From CADEDV01 sp964596345 (GTDB taxonomy: Bacteria > Bacteroidota > Bacteroidia > Chitinophagales > Chitinophagaceae), in NCBI GenBank assembly GCA_964596345.1, contig CAZQSZ010000008.1:248001-312000 (forward strand): a stretch of DNA of 64,000 nt. Direction: 5' to 3'. The position numbers and the translations under genes were made by a program. How positions within the stretch are numbered: the first letter of the stretch is position 1; each line of letters begins with the position of its first letter. Positions 25,464 to 33,819 of this stretch are shown piece by piece. The notes beneath the pieces were generated by a model that worked only from the letters and a program-made list of their open reading frames with translations, searched no databases and was not told the DNA's origin.

Positions 25464-26219
25464 ATGCGAGCCATCATCATCGAAGACGAAAAGCCTGCTG
25501 CTGAAAAATTACTGAAAGCCATTCAAAAAACACAATCTGTGGTGGAGGTGGTGGCTGTGCTGGATAGTATCAAAACCTCGGTGGATTGGCTGCAACAACA
25601 TCCTATGCCGGATCTCCTGTTTATGGATATTTCATTGAGTGACGGTATCTCATTCAAGATTTTTGAAAAAATCGAAATCAGCAGCCCGGTCATTTTCTGT
25701 ACTGCGTTTGATGAATATTGGCAGGAGGCTTTTGAACATAACAGTATTGATTATTTATTAAAACCTGTAAAACAGGATAAACTTGAAGCTGCTTTAAATA
25801 AATACGACAAACTAAAACAGTATTTTACCTCCAGCTTTCAGCAGTTGATGCAATGGCAGCAGCAACCTGCTGGAACAGGTTATAAAAAAAGATTTCTCGT
25901 AAAAAGAGGAGTGGATTATATAACAGTTAAAACAGAAGAGATCGCTTATTTCTATGCCACACATAAACTGGTTTGTATGGTGGATAACAAGAACCAGAAA
26001 TTTATACTGGATCAATCGCTGGCTGATATTGAAAAACAAGTAGATCCTCTGCAATTCTACCGGGTCAACAGAAAATACCTGGTGCAGCTTACCGCTATTA
26101 AAAAGATCAAAACTTATCCTAAAAGTAAACTACAACTGGAAATAGAACCGGCTGTAAACGAAGAAGTAATTGTAAGCCAGGAGAATGTGGCTGCGTTCAA
26201 AGAATGGATAGGAAGCTGA
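25464..26219 (+). CDS. LytTR response regulator
   Basis: A 251-residue two-domain regulator. The receiver has acidic residues EDEKPAAE, the phospho-acceptor Asp at residue 55 in LLFMDISLSDG, and KPVKQDKLEAAL with the conserved Lys. The C-terminal LytTR DNA-binding domain (about 150-251) carries FLVKRGVDYITVKTEEIAYF and FYRVNRKYLVQLTAIKKI. LytTR proteins bind direct repeats and often control envelope genes. Pairs with the upstream kinase. Confidence 0.94.
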   Translation: MRAIIIEDEKPAAEKLLKAIQKTQSVVEVVAVLDSIKTSVDWLQQHPMPDLLFMDISLSDGISFKIFEKIEISSPVIFCTAFDEYWQEAFEHNSIDYLLKPVKQDKLEAALNKYDKLKQYFTSSFQQLMQWQQQPAGTGYKKRFLVKRGVDYITVKTEEIAYFYATHKLVCMVDNKNQKFILDQSLADIEKQVDPLQFYRVNRKYLVQLTAIKKIKTYPKSKLQLEIEPAVNEEVIVSQENVAAFKEWIGS

Positions 26220-26359
26220 AATATACCGGTATCATGGTGCAGAACCGGATCAGCTTCCTATAATAACAGGGGTCTTATTTTAATTAACCCCAGGAAAAAT
26301 TCCATGGTCAATTTGTGTAATTTTTTTAGCAGCATCATCCCATAGGCAAATTCTTGCTT

Positions 26360-28699
26360 ATGCAACAGCAAATGCTGCGCCTTGATCCCCGCTATTTCCA
26401 GGTAATCTTCCAGGCTATTTTTTTAAGTTATGGAATACTTATTTTAGGATGGAAGGCTGACTGGCAACATATTAGTATCAGCATTGCAGGCTGCATATTA
26501 TTTCAGTATGCAGCAGATTCTATAAAAGCCAACCGATTTATGAAGCCCCGTGAATTTGACCGTTGGGGCTTCAGTGTTTTGATCAGTGCCATGAGTTTAT
26601 GTCTTTTATTAAAGACCAACAGCTGGCAGATCAGTTTACTCGCTGCCTTTTTAACCGTTGTCTCTAAATATATCTTCCGCTGGAATCAAAAACATATTTT
26701 CAATCCATCTGCCTTTGGTATAGTAGCCTGTTTGTTTTTAACTGATGATGCCTGGCTAAGTCCGGGGCAATGGGGTAGTGACACTGTTCTTTTCTTTACA
26801 GTTATCACATTGGGAACGATCGTAGTAACAAGAGTACAGAAACTGGATATCTCACTGGCGTTTCTTATCACGTTTACAGGTCTTTTATACTGGAGGCAGG
26901 TCTATGTACTGGGCTGGCCCATGGATCATTTTATTCACTCTGTTAGTACAGGTAGCCTTCTGTTGTTTACTTTTTTTATGATCAGTGATCCCAGGACCTC
27001 TCCCAATCATCCCGTTGCCCGCATTGTGTGGGCAGTATTGATCGCTTTCATTGCATTTTACTTAGCTGCATTTAAATGGAAGTACAATACCCCCATTTGG
27101 ATATTAGTTGCTGCTGCTCCTCTGGTGCCGGTACTGGATAAACTTTTTAAAGCCAAAGTTTTTACCTGGTCTCCAGCTATATTATCATTCTCAGTCATTT
27201 TAAAACTAAAACATATAGTCATGAAGCCAATTATGAAAAAAGGAGCTGCAGTAATTATTCTTGCTGCAATGGCCGGGCATGAAGCCGCTGCATTCTGCGG
27301 CTTCTATGTCAGCAAAGCTGACGGCACATTAAAGAATAAAACATCGCAGGTTATCCTGGTGCGGGATGGCAACCGGAATGTGATCACGATGTACAATGAC
27401 TTTAAAGGCAACCTGAAAGACTTTGCCATGGTGGTGCCGGTGCCGGTGGTGTTGCAGAAAAAAGATATCAAAGTGGTCGACCAGGCCATTTTTAATACCC
27501 TGAATGAATATAGTAAACCAAGGCTGGTGGAATATTATGACCAAAATCCTTGTAATCGCTATATGGAAGATAAGTTAAGTGGAAGTGTACCCGGTCTTCA
27601 GTTAAATGAAGTCGTTGTAACGGGTTATGGTACAGCCAAGCGAAAAGACCTGGGTGTAAGAGTGGAAGCTAAATACCTGGTTGGCGAATATGATATTCTT
27701 ATCCTGAGCGCCAAAGAAAGTTCGGGGTTAAAAACCTGGCTGGATGAAAATGGGTATAAGATTCCTGCAGGTGCTGATGAAGTGCTGGAGCCGTATATCA
27801 AAAGTAACCTGAAGTTTTTTGTGGTAAAAGTGAATGAGGAAGAAAAGAAGAAACTGCCGGGCAATTTTCTCCGGCCTTTACAGATCAGTTTTTCATCTCC
27901 CAAGTTCATGTTACCCATCCGGCTGGGAATGGCCAATGCAGATGGCGACCAGGATATGATCGTATATGCCTTCACTAAAAAGGGAAGAATAGAAACAACC
28001 AACTACAGGACACTTTCCTTACCTACTTCCAAGAATGTGCCCCTGTTTGTAAAAAATAATTTTGGGAATTTCTATGCTAACCTTTTCCAGCATCAATGGA
28101 ACAAAGAAGGAAAAGCATTGGCCATGCTGGAATATGCCTGGGATGTGAGTCCGAAGAATTATGTGAAATGTGATCCCTGCGTGGCTACTGCACCTTCCAC
28201 ACAAGACCTCGTGCAGGCGGGAGTATGGTGGATCAACCGTGACTGGAATGATTACAGTGATGTGGATGATGACGAAGACCTTGATTACTCAGATAATGTT
28301 TATTTTACCCGTTTGCATGTACGTTACAACCGGGATAAGTTTCCGCAGGACCTGGTATTCCAGGTTACACCTAATACAGAAAGCTACCAGGCAAGGTATA
28401 TTGTCACACATCCTGCTACCGGTGACTTTGGTTGTGATGCCGGTAAAAAATACCTGAAGGACCTGAAGCAACGTCGCTCTGATGAAATGGAAATGCTGGC
28501 TTATTTAACCGGTAAAACCTATAAAGACTGGGATGTAGTGTTGAATGAAGAAGAAGAAAAATTTATTCCCGCAGAAGTTGGGTATGCATCGGTTGCTGAA
28601 ACCATTACCGATCACCCTAAAAGAAATAATACTCTATTATTTGCTACTATTGGTGTAATGGGAATAGTGTCATTGATCGGATTCAGGCAACGAAGCTGA
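26360..28699 (+). CDS. RnfD/NqrB-like membrane domain fused to a DUF2330 domain
   Basis: A 779-residue protein with two unrelated parts. Residues 1-285 are a multi-span membrane domain of the RnfD/NqrB type (FNPSAFGIV near 115; STGSLLLFTFFMISDPRTSP near 200). The usual (S/D)GAT flavin-attachment motif is not clear. Residue 288 is a Met followed by a complete signal-peptide-like stretch (MKPIMKKGAAVIILAAMAGHEAAA), then a DUF2330 domain (CGFYVSKADG, ILVRDGNRNVITMYNDFKG, AMVVPVPVVLQ) and a C-terminal membrane span. Inside DUF2330, residues 415-430 read LNEVVVTGYGTAKRKD, the SusC/RagA plug signature. No other Rnf genes are near. I start at ATG 26360, not the TTG at 26354. Confidence 0.72.
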   Translation: MQQQMLRLDPRYFQVIFQAIFLSYGILILGWKADWQHISISIAGCILFQYAADSIKANRFMKPREFDRWGFSVLISAMSLCLLLKTNSWQISLLAAFLTVVSKYIFRWNQKHIFNPSAFGIVACLFLTDDAWLSPGQWGSDTVLFFTVITLGTIVVTRVQKLDISLAFLITFTGLLYWRQVYVLGWPMDHFIHSVSTGSLLLFTFFMISDPRTSPNHPVARIVWAVLIAFIAFYLAAFKWKYNTPIWILVAAAPLVPVLDKLFKAKVFTWSPAILSFSVILKLKHIVMKPIMKKGAAVIILAAMAGHEAAAFCGFYVSKADGTLKNKTSQVILVRDGNRNVITMYNDFKGNLKDFAMVVPVPVVLQKKDIKVVDQAIFNTLNEYSKPRLVEYYDQNPCNRYMEDKLSGSVPGLQLNEVVVTGYGTAKRKDLGVRVEAKYLVGEYDILILSAKESSGLKTWLDENGYKIPAGADEVLEPYIKSNLKFFVVKVNEEEKKKLPGNFLRPLQISFSSPKFMLPIRLGMANADGDQDMIVYAFTKKGRIETTNYRTLSLPTSKNVPLFVKNNFGNFYANLFQHQWNKEGKALAMLEYAWDVSPKNYVKCDPCVATAPSTQDLVQAGVWWINRDWNDYSDVDDDEDLDYSDNVYFTRLHVRYNRDKFPQDLVFQVTPNTESYQARYIVTHPATGDFGCDAGKKYLKDLKQRRSDEMEMLAYLTGKTYKDWDVVLNEEEEKFIPAEVGYASVAETITDHPKRNNTLLFATIGVMGIVSLIGFRQRS

Positions 28700-28738
28700 G
28701 GACAAAATATGTGCTGTGAAAATTCGTACACAAAAGAG

Positions 28739-28772
28739 AAGCCCCGGCCTGATAAAGACCGGGGCTTATAAT
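28739..28772. terminator. bidirectional terminator
   Basis: Stem AAGCCCCGG/CCGGGGCTT (28739-28747 and 28759-28767) with an 11-nt loop between two convergent genes. Confidence 0.8.
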
Positions 28773-28795
28773 TACCATTAACCCTAAAACGCTTT

Positions 28796-29194
28796 TTAGT
28801 TACGGCCGCCGCCGCCAGGTCCCCGTCTTGGATTCATTGCGGGTTCGATATCATTTTTCCAGATAGTGAACTTATCGTCCCCCAACAGCACTTTTAATTC
28901 TTTATCTCTTCCATCAATAATTGGCTGCATCCTGTCACGCAATACCTGCATATCAGGGCGTTCGCCACCACTCATCAATTCCTGTCTTACGGCATCCTGC
29001 TTGCGGTAAAAATTTGCAAACACCGTATCGATCTGGGCCTGTTTGGCAGCATCAAAATGAAAGGCACTATCCAGCTTCTGGTGAACTATTGCCACTCTTT
29101 CCTCCACTGTACGGCGGAAACCACCACCCGGTTGTGCATGAACGCTGATGAATCCTGTCATGATAAAAGCCAGGAACAAAACTTGTTTTTTCAT
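28796..29194 (-). CDS. secreted Spy/CpxP-like protein
   Basis: A 132-residue protein with a signal peptide ending at HA-QPGG. The mature helical part (VEERVAIVHQKLDSAFHFDAAKQAQIDTVFANFYRKQDAV) is like periplasmic Spy/CpxP and heavy-metal sensor proteins, with a Gly/Arg-rich start and tail (RRGPGGGG). It is the last gene of the sigma-factor operon, 44 bp after a membrane-anchored protein of similar type. Confidence 0.68.
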   Translation of the reverse strand: MKKQVLFLAFIMTGFISVHAQPGGGFRRTVEERVAIVHQKLDSAFHFDAAKQAQIDTVFANFYRKQDAVRQELMSGGERPDMQVLRDRMQPIIDGRDKELKVLLGDDKFTIWKNDIEPAMNPRRGPGGGGRN

Positions 29195-29238
29195 GTTGTT
29201 ATTTGTGTTTTGTGTGATTAAACGAGGTGAAAATTATC

Positions 29239-29754
29239 TTAGTCTTTTTTAGATTCCGCGGCAGGTTCGCCTCTTTTCATTTGCTTACCCATTTTTTTGA
29301 ATAGCCTGAAAATAGCAGAATCATATTTTATAGCCTGCTCCTGGTCTTTACACAATGCCCGGAGATTTTTAAAATGATTGAATGTCTGTAAGTCCAGTGC
29401 TTTTTGCTTTTGTGCGATTATATCCGCCACACTGTTTATTACAGAGTCATTAACGGCAGGATTGGTAATCAGGCGGAACAAACTGTCTTTTGCTTTCCGC
29501 ATTTCATCGAACATGGGTTTTACTGTTTTTTCCTGCAGGTCTTTCAGTTGTTTATACTGAGCAATCTGCTCATCGTTGAATCCCGCTTCTTTCTGCAGCA
29601 TCTCTATCATCATACCAGCTCTTTTTTCCTGGGTAAGCCTTGGCTTTTCAACTGGTTTTTTGAACCATAAAAAATACGCCAGGACTGCAATATTGGTCAG
29701 CAATAAAACTACAATGATGAAGATGAGGTTTTTATTCCTGGATGTGGTACTCAT
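29239..29754 (-). CDS. membrane-anchored Spy/CpxP-like (heavy-metal sensor type) protein
   Basis: A 171-residue protein with one N-terminal membrane span (LIFIIVVLLLTNIAVLAYFLWF) and a helical periplasmic part. LTQEKRAGMMIEMLQKEAGFNDEQIAQYKQL has the LTxxQ-like layout of the CpxP/Spy/ZraP group, which binds misfolded proteins or metals. Its start codon overlaps the stop of the anti-sigma gene by 4 bp (ATGA), so the two are translationally coupled. Confidence 0.72.
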   Translation of the reverse strand: MSTTSRNKNLIFIIVVLLLTNIAVLAYFLWFKKPVEKPRLTQEKRAGMMIEMLQKEAGFNDEQIAQYKQLKDLQEKTVKPMFDEMRKAKDSLFRLITNPAVNDSVINSVADIIAQKQKALDLQTFNHFKNLRALCKDQEQAIKYDSAIFRLFKKMGKQMKRGEPAAESKKD

Positions 29755-30101
29755 GGTCGGTCAATATTTTCATAATCAAAACTGCTGTTCGTAGCCAGCA
29801 CATATTCATTGTCTGTTACCAGCTGTTCCGTTTGTTCTGTTGCCAGACCTGCATGGCTGCCAGTTGTATCCTGGCGCAGTACCATAAAAGCGTTGACAAG
29901 CAGGATAACAAAAAGACCAGCAATAACCACTACCGGCCGGGAAAGAAATGAGCCCATGGTTTCCCACACCGTTTTTTCATTTCGTTGCAGGCGGCCTGTT
30001 AACCGGGTGTAAAAGAAGGGCTGCGGCTCAGCCCTTTGAATGCCATCCAGGCTTTCAAGGGTTTCCTGTACTTTTCTCTCGATGTCGGGTCTCATTTTCA
30101 T
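29751..30101 (-). CDS. putative anti-sigma factor (single-span membrane protein)
   Basis: A 116-residue protein with a cytoplasmic N-terminal part (residues 1-55), one membrane span (VVVIAGLFVILLVNAFMVL) and a short periplasmic tail. Position directly after an ECF sigma gene (41 bp) and the one-span layout point to an anti-sigma factor; there is no clear zinc-binding HxxxCxxC motif, so this is a context-based call. Confidence 0.62.
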   Translation of the reverse strand: MKMRPDIERKVQETLESLDGIQRAEPQPFFYTRLTGRLQRNEKTVWETMGSFLSRPVVVIAGLFVILLVNAFMVLRQDTTGSHAGLATEQTEQLVTDNEYVLATNSSFDYENIDRP

Positions 30102-30142
30102 AATCGTTTAGTTTGACGTTGGCAGGTCTAAAAAACCTGTGC

Positions 30143-30715
30143 CTATTCTTTGCCTTTATAATAATCTTCCAGCTTCTTTTTCAGGTTGGTCTTGGCCCGG
30201 TGCATCAACGACTCCACCGAAGATACTGTCGTTGCCATCACCTCTGCAACTTCCTGATAACTAAGGCCATCCACCTTATGAAGGGTGAAGGCGATCCGCT
30301 GGTTTTCGGGCAATTCTGCAATAGTTTTAAACAATGTAGCTGCTTTTTCCTTTTTATCCAATACCACCCCGGGATGATTAAAATCAGGTGGATTGACCAC
30401 TACCTCGCTGTCCTCCCCAAAAAGGCTCCGGACAAATCCGAACCGCTTCTTGCGTTTCTTCCTCCTTTCATGATCCAGCGCCTTGGCAATAGTGATCCGG
30501 TACAACCAGGTAGAAAACTTGGATTCTCCTTTAAAAGAACCAATCGACTGGTACACCTGTACAAAGGTTTCCTGCGCTATGTCTTCCGCATCTTCGGCAT
30601 TTTGTACAATACCCAACGCTGTGTTGTAGACCATATTTTGCCAGGTCTCAACAATGGTTTTAAAAGCGGATTCATCTCCCTGCTTTAGTTGTTCAACTAA
30701 TATCCTTTCATCCAA
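30143..30715 (-). CDS. ECF-type RNA polymerase sigma factor
   Basis: A 190-residue sigma-70 family protein of the ECF group. Region 2 is AEDAEDIAQETFVQVYQSIGSFKGESKFSTWLYRITIAKALD and region 4 is ENQRIAFTLHKVDGLSYQEVAEVMATTVSSVESLMHRAKTNLKK, the helix-turn-helix for -35 recognition. The start codon is a TTG at 30715 (TTG-GAT-GAA), giving the usual short ECF start; an ATG four bases downstream is in another frame. It controls an unknown regulon; the operon it heads (anti-sigma and two Spy/CpxP-like proteins) suggests an envelope or metal stress response. Confidence 0.93.
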   Translation of the reverse strand: MDERILVEQLKQGDESAFKTIVETWQNMVYNTALGIVQNAEDAEDIAQETFVQVYQSIGSFKGESKFSTWLYRITIAKALDHERRKKRKKRFGFVRSLFGEDSEVVVNPPDFNHPGVVLDKKEKAATLFKTIAELPENQRIAFTLHKVDGLSYQEVAEVMATTVSSVESLMHRAKTNLKKKLEDYYKGKE

Positions 30716-30795
30716 GCTTTGCGTTTTTAGCAGGCAACGATATTACGCAAATTTTCTATTGAACAGGTTGGCTTTGGTAATAATATTGCTGGTGA

Positions 30796-33657
30796 TTAAA
30801 ACATGGGCATACGGTCTCTTCGCTCCTGGTTATTGGAAGCTTTGGCTTTACCAAAATTTTTTAAACTATACGTGAAGGTCATCATGAAGTATTGTTTCAG
30901 CACCAGGTTCTGTACATCCTGCACATAAGAATCACCCACTGTTCTCGTGATGCTCTGGTTTTGTTTCAGGAGATCAAATACGGTCAGCTTTAATTCGCCT
31001 CTCCTGTCTTTCAGGAATTTTTTTCCAACCCCTGCATTCCATAACCAGAAACTCTGATTGAATCCTTCTGATAAACCACTATAGGTTTGATTACTGATAT
31101 CATTTTGCAGGAACCAGCCTGATTTCGATAACAGGTTTAATTGCATACCTGCTGATTGGGTAATATAATTCTGGTTCAGCTGCGGCTGCACTGTATTTTT
31201 CACAGTATTGAAATTTGCATTGTACGATACATTGAAATCAATCCGTTCGCTGATATTGCTTGCAATAACAATCCCGGTGCTGTAGGTATAAGTATTAGAA
31301 ACTGTACTTACATTATTCACCAGGCCAGGTACTTTACTGTAGGTAAACCCTGCATTCAGGTTCACATTTGATTTAATGAATTTAATTGGCTGACCATAGG
31401 TAAAGAACGAACGAAGGCTCCAGTAACCATCCAGGTTTACCGGTTTAGTGATCTGTGATCCTTTATATAAAACAATACCGGGTGCCAGGAACGAATCCGT
31501 TGCAGCCGTATAGGTGGCATTCGCCACATAGTCATTAGCTCTTTGCACAAATACGTTGGCAAAAAGGCTTTGTCCCTTTTGGGTATTGGTATACGTGTAG
31601 CGGCCTGATAATATATGTGTGTATTGCTGATCCAGTCCGGGGTTACCGGTACTCATTCGTAACTGGTTGCTGTTATCGATCACATTCTGCAATTGATTGA
31701 CCGATGGGGCGTTTACAGAGCCACGGTAGAATAAACGGATATTACTGCGGGCTGATAATTTCCTGCGAAACTGGATATTGGACAGGATATTAGAAAAATT
31801 CCTGTCCACTGCAGCTACCTCCGGGAATACCTGGTCACTTTTCAGTGATGAATTTTGATAACTCACCCCGACAGAGAACTGGTTATCCCTGTCACCAATC
31901 CGGTAAGTGATACCCCCGTTTTGCGTATTATACGTATTATCAAACTTATTGGAAAGGGTGGTATCAAATATGGAATATTTACCGCCCACTTCATCAAACT
32001 GGTAAGTGACTTTATCTGCTTTATTCGTGGTAAATGAGGGATTGAAATTGAATTGTAACTGCCCTTTTTTACCAACGGGTTCAGTGTAAACGATATTGGT
32101 TGAAATCGTCCGGCCGCTGGTCTGGTTATCGGAATATTGCTGCAGCGAATCATTCACATTACCGCTGTTATAATATTTGTTAACCGACTCTATATAGGTT
32201 TCACCCGACCTTTCATTCAAACTGGTATTCAGGTTCAGCGAGATCGTTCTTCCTCTTTTTGGAAAAGCATGACGATATAAAATATTGTTGTTGAAATTAT
32301 AGCCAGAATTGAGTGTATTCGTTCTGCTGTTGGATTCGCTCTGAATACCGGTCAGCAGGTCATAATAACTGGCACTGCTGATGTTGCTCCGGTTATCATT
32401 TTTCTGGAAACTGATATTGGGTGTAATGATGATCGTATTCGAAGAATCAATTTTGTACTCCATCCGGAAATTGATCCGGTGATTATAATTACTGACCTTC
32501 GTTATAGAGGTATCATCAAGGAATAAAGTAGAATCTGCTTTCACAAATGATTGTGTACCGGAGAACCTGTTATTATCAGTGTTACTGTTATTAAAGAAAT
32601 AGCTTCCGCTTACATCAATCTTAGAACCCCATTTGTCCGAATAGTTGATACCGATTGCATGGGTCTTGCTGATACCACTTTGCTGGCCTACCACGAAATT
32701 ATCGCTGCCGCCTCCAAAATTTCCTCCCCCCCGGTTGCCACCGCCACCCCGGTTACCACCTCCCTGGTTACCCCGATTGCCTCCGCCGCTGCTGGTAAGA
32801 CCCAGCAGATCCTGTGAACCAAAATTTTGCTGGTTAATATTGTTTGTCAGGCCAACTAACGAAATTCTGCGGTTGTTTTTAAAGAAACTCATATTACCCC
32901 CTGCCTGGTACCTGCTGTCGGTGCCGATTCCGGCATATACACGGCCAAACTGCCCGTTACGCATCCCTGATTTGGTGACAATATTAAGAGCTCTTTGTGA
33001 GTTACCATCATCCACTCCCGTAAGTTGTGCCTGGTCACTCAGTCTGTCAAACACCTGTATCTTATCCACTACTTCGGAGGGAAGATTTCTCAAGGCTGCT
33101 GATGCATCATCACCAAAAAAATCACGGCCATCAATCGTTACTTTTCTTACCTGTTCTCCTTGTGCCGTGACAGTTCCATCTCTATCCACCGTAATACCCG
33201 GCATTTTCTTTACCAGGTCTTCCACCGTTGCATCCGGGTTCACCTTGAACTGGTTCGCATTGTATTGAGTCGTATCCCCTTTTTGTTGTGCAGGCGGCAC
33301 TTTTGATATCACCGTTACACCGCCAATCTCCCTTGTTGACTTAGGAACAAGTAAGGAACCAAGATCAACATCCGGAATTGAATCGGTGACATCGGCAAAT
33401 TGTTTGAAATTCTCATAGCCGATAAAACTGATTTGTAAGGTGTAAGAACCTTTGGAAACATTTGTAAAAAGAAAGTCACCCTTGCTGTCTGAAATTACAT
33501 TATAACGGTTCATGGAATCTTTGACGGACCGCAACTGAAGGGTGGCCCCGGCCAATGGCTTATTATCAACGAGGTCCAGTAATTTTCCTTTAATACTTTG
33601 AGCCTGAACTATTACCGAGAATACTATCAGCACAAACAGAAACAGAATTTTCCGCAT
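30796..33657 (-). CDS. TonB-dependent-receptor-like outer-membrane protein (OMP_b-brl_3 type)
   Basis: A 953-residue outer-membrane protein. Signal peptide MRKILFLFVLIVFSVIVQA; an N-terminal carboxypeptidase-D-regulatory-like domain (KGKLLDLVDNKPLAGATLQL, residues 24-100); a plug domain (EDLVKKMPGITVDRDGTV, VTIDGRDFFG, LRNLPSEVVDKIQVFD, near 140-210); then a large barrel. A Gly/Asn/Arg-rich stretch near residues 285-320 lies in an early barrel loop. It precedes the sigma-factor gene by 80 bp on the same strand and could be co-regulated. Substrate unknown; the group often lacks a clear TonB box. Confidence 0.85.
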   Translation of the reverse strand: MRKILFLFVLIVFSVIVQAQSIKGKLLDLVDNKPLAGATLQLRSVKDSMNRYNVISDSKGDFLFTNVSKGSYTLQISFIGYENFKQFADVTDSIPDVDLGSLLVPKSTREIGGVTVISKVPPAQQKGDTTQYNANQFKVNPDATVEDLVKKMPGITVDRDGTVTAQGEQVRKVTIDGRDFFGDDASAALRNLPSEVVDKIQVFDRLSDQAQLTGVDDGNSQRALNIVTKSGMRNGQFGRVYAGIGTDSRYQAGGNMSFFKNNRRISLVGLTNNINQQNFGSQDLLGLTSSGGGNRGNQGGGNRGGGGNRGGGNFGGGSDNFVVGQQSGISKTHAIGINYSDKWGSKIDVSGSYFFNNSNTDNNRFSGTQSFVKADSTLFLDDTSITKVSNYNHRINFRMEYKIDSSNTIIITPNISFQKNDNRSNISSASYYDLLTGIQSESNSRTNTLNSGYNFNNNILYRHAFPKRGRTISLNLNTSLNERSGETYIESVNKYYNSGNVNDSLQQYSDNQTSGRTISTNIVYTEPVGKKGQLQFNFNPSFTTNKADKVTYQFDEVGGKYSIFDTTLSNKFDNTYNTQNGGITYRIGDRDNQFSVGVSYQNSSLKSDQVFPEVAAVDRNFSNILSNIQFRRKLSARSNIRLFYRGSVNAPSVNQLQNVIDNSNQLRMSTGNPGLDQQYTHILSGRYTYTNTQKGQSLFANVFVQRANDYVANATYTAATDSFLAPGIVLYKGSQITKPVNLDGYWSLRSFFTYGQPIKFIKSNVNLNAGFTYSKVPGLVNNVSTVSNTYTYSTGIVIASNISERIDFNVSYNANFNTVKNTVQPQLNQNYITQSAGMQLNLLSKSGWFLQNDISNQTYSGLSEGFNQSFWLWNAGVGKKFLKDRRGELKLTVFDLLKQNQSITRTVGDSYVQDVQNLVLKQYFMMTFTYSLKNFGKAKASNNQERRDRMPMF
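32695..32790 (-). repeat. low-complexity GGNRGGG-coding stretch in the receptor gene
   Basis: About 95 bp of GC-rich short repeats encoding alternating Gly and Asn/Arg-Gly units. It is a likely slippage site and a flexible extracellular or plug loop in the protein. Confidence 0.7.
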
Positions 33658-33819
33658 ACAATTTATAATTACGGTTATTGGACGTCTATAAATAAGTAAA
33701 CCTTCGTAACCGCCACAGTTGACGGGAATAACGGCATTTTAGAGAGAAGGTTTACTATAATGGCCTCATTTCCCGGAACTAAAGTATCTTGCAGCTCCTT
33801 AATAATTATTTAAACGTAT

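Noticed and set aside
26360..27220. Complete Rnf electron-transport operon
   Set aside because: No RnfA, B, C, E or G genes occur in the window and the flavin-attachment motif is unclear, so only one RnfD/NqrB-like domain is called.
32551..33268. Long open frames on the strand opposite the receptor gene (for example Pro-rich ones near 32645)
   Set aside because: They are shadows of the Gly-rich coding stretch and have no start context or family-like sequence.
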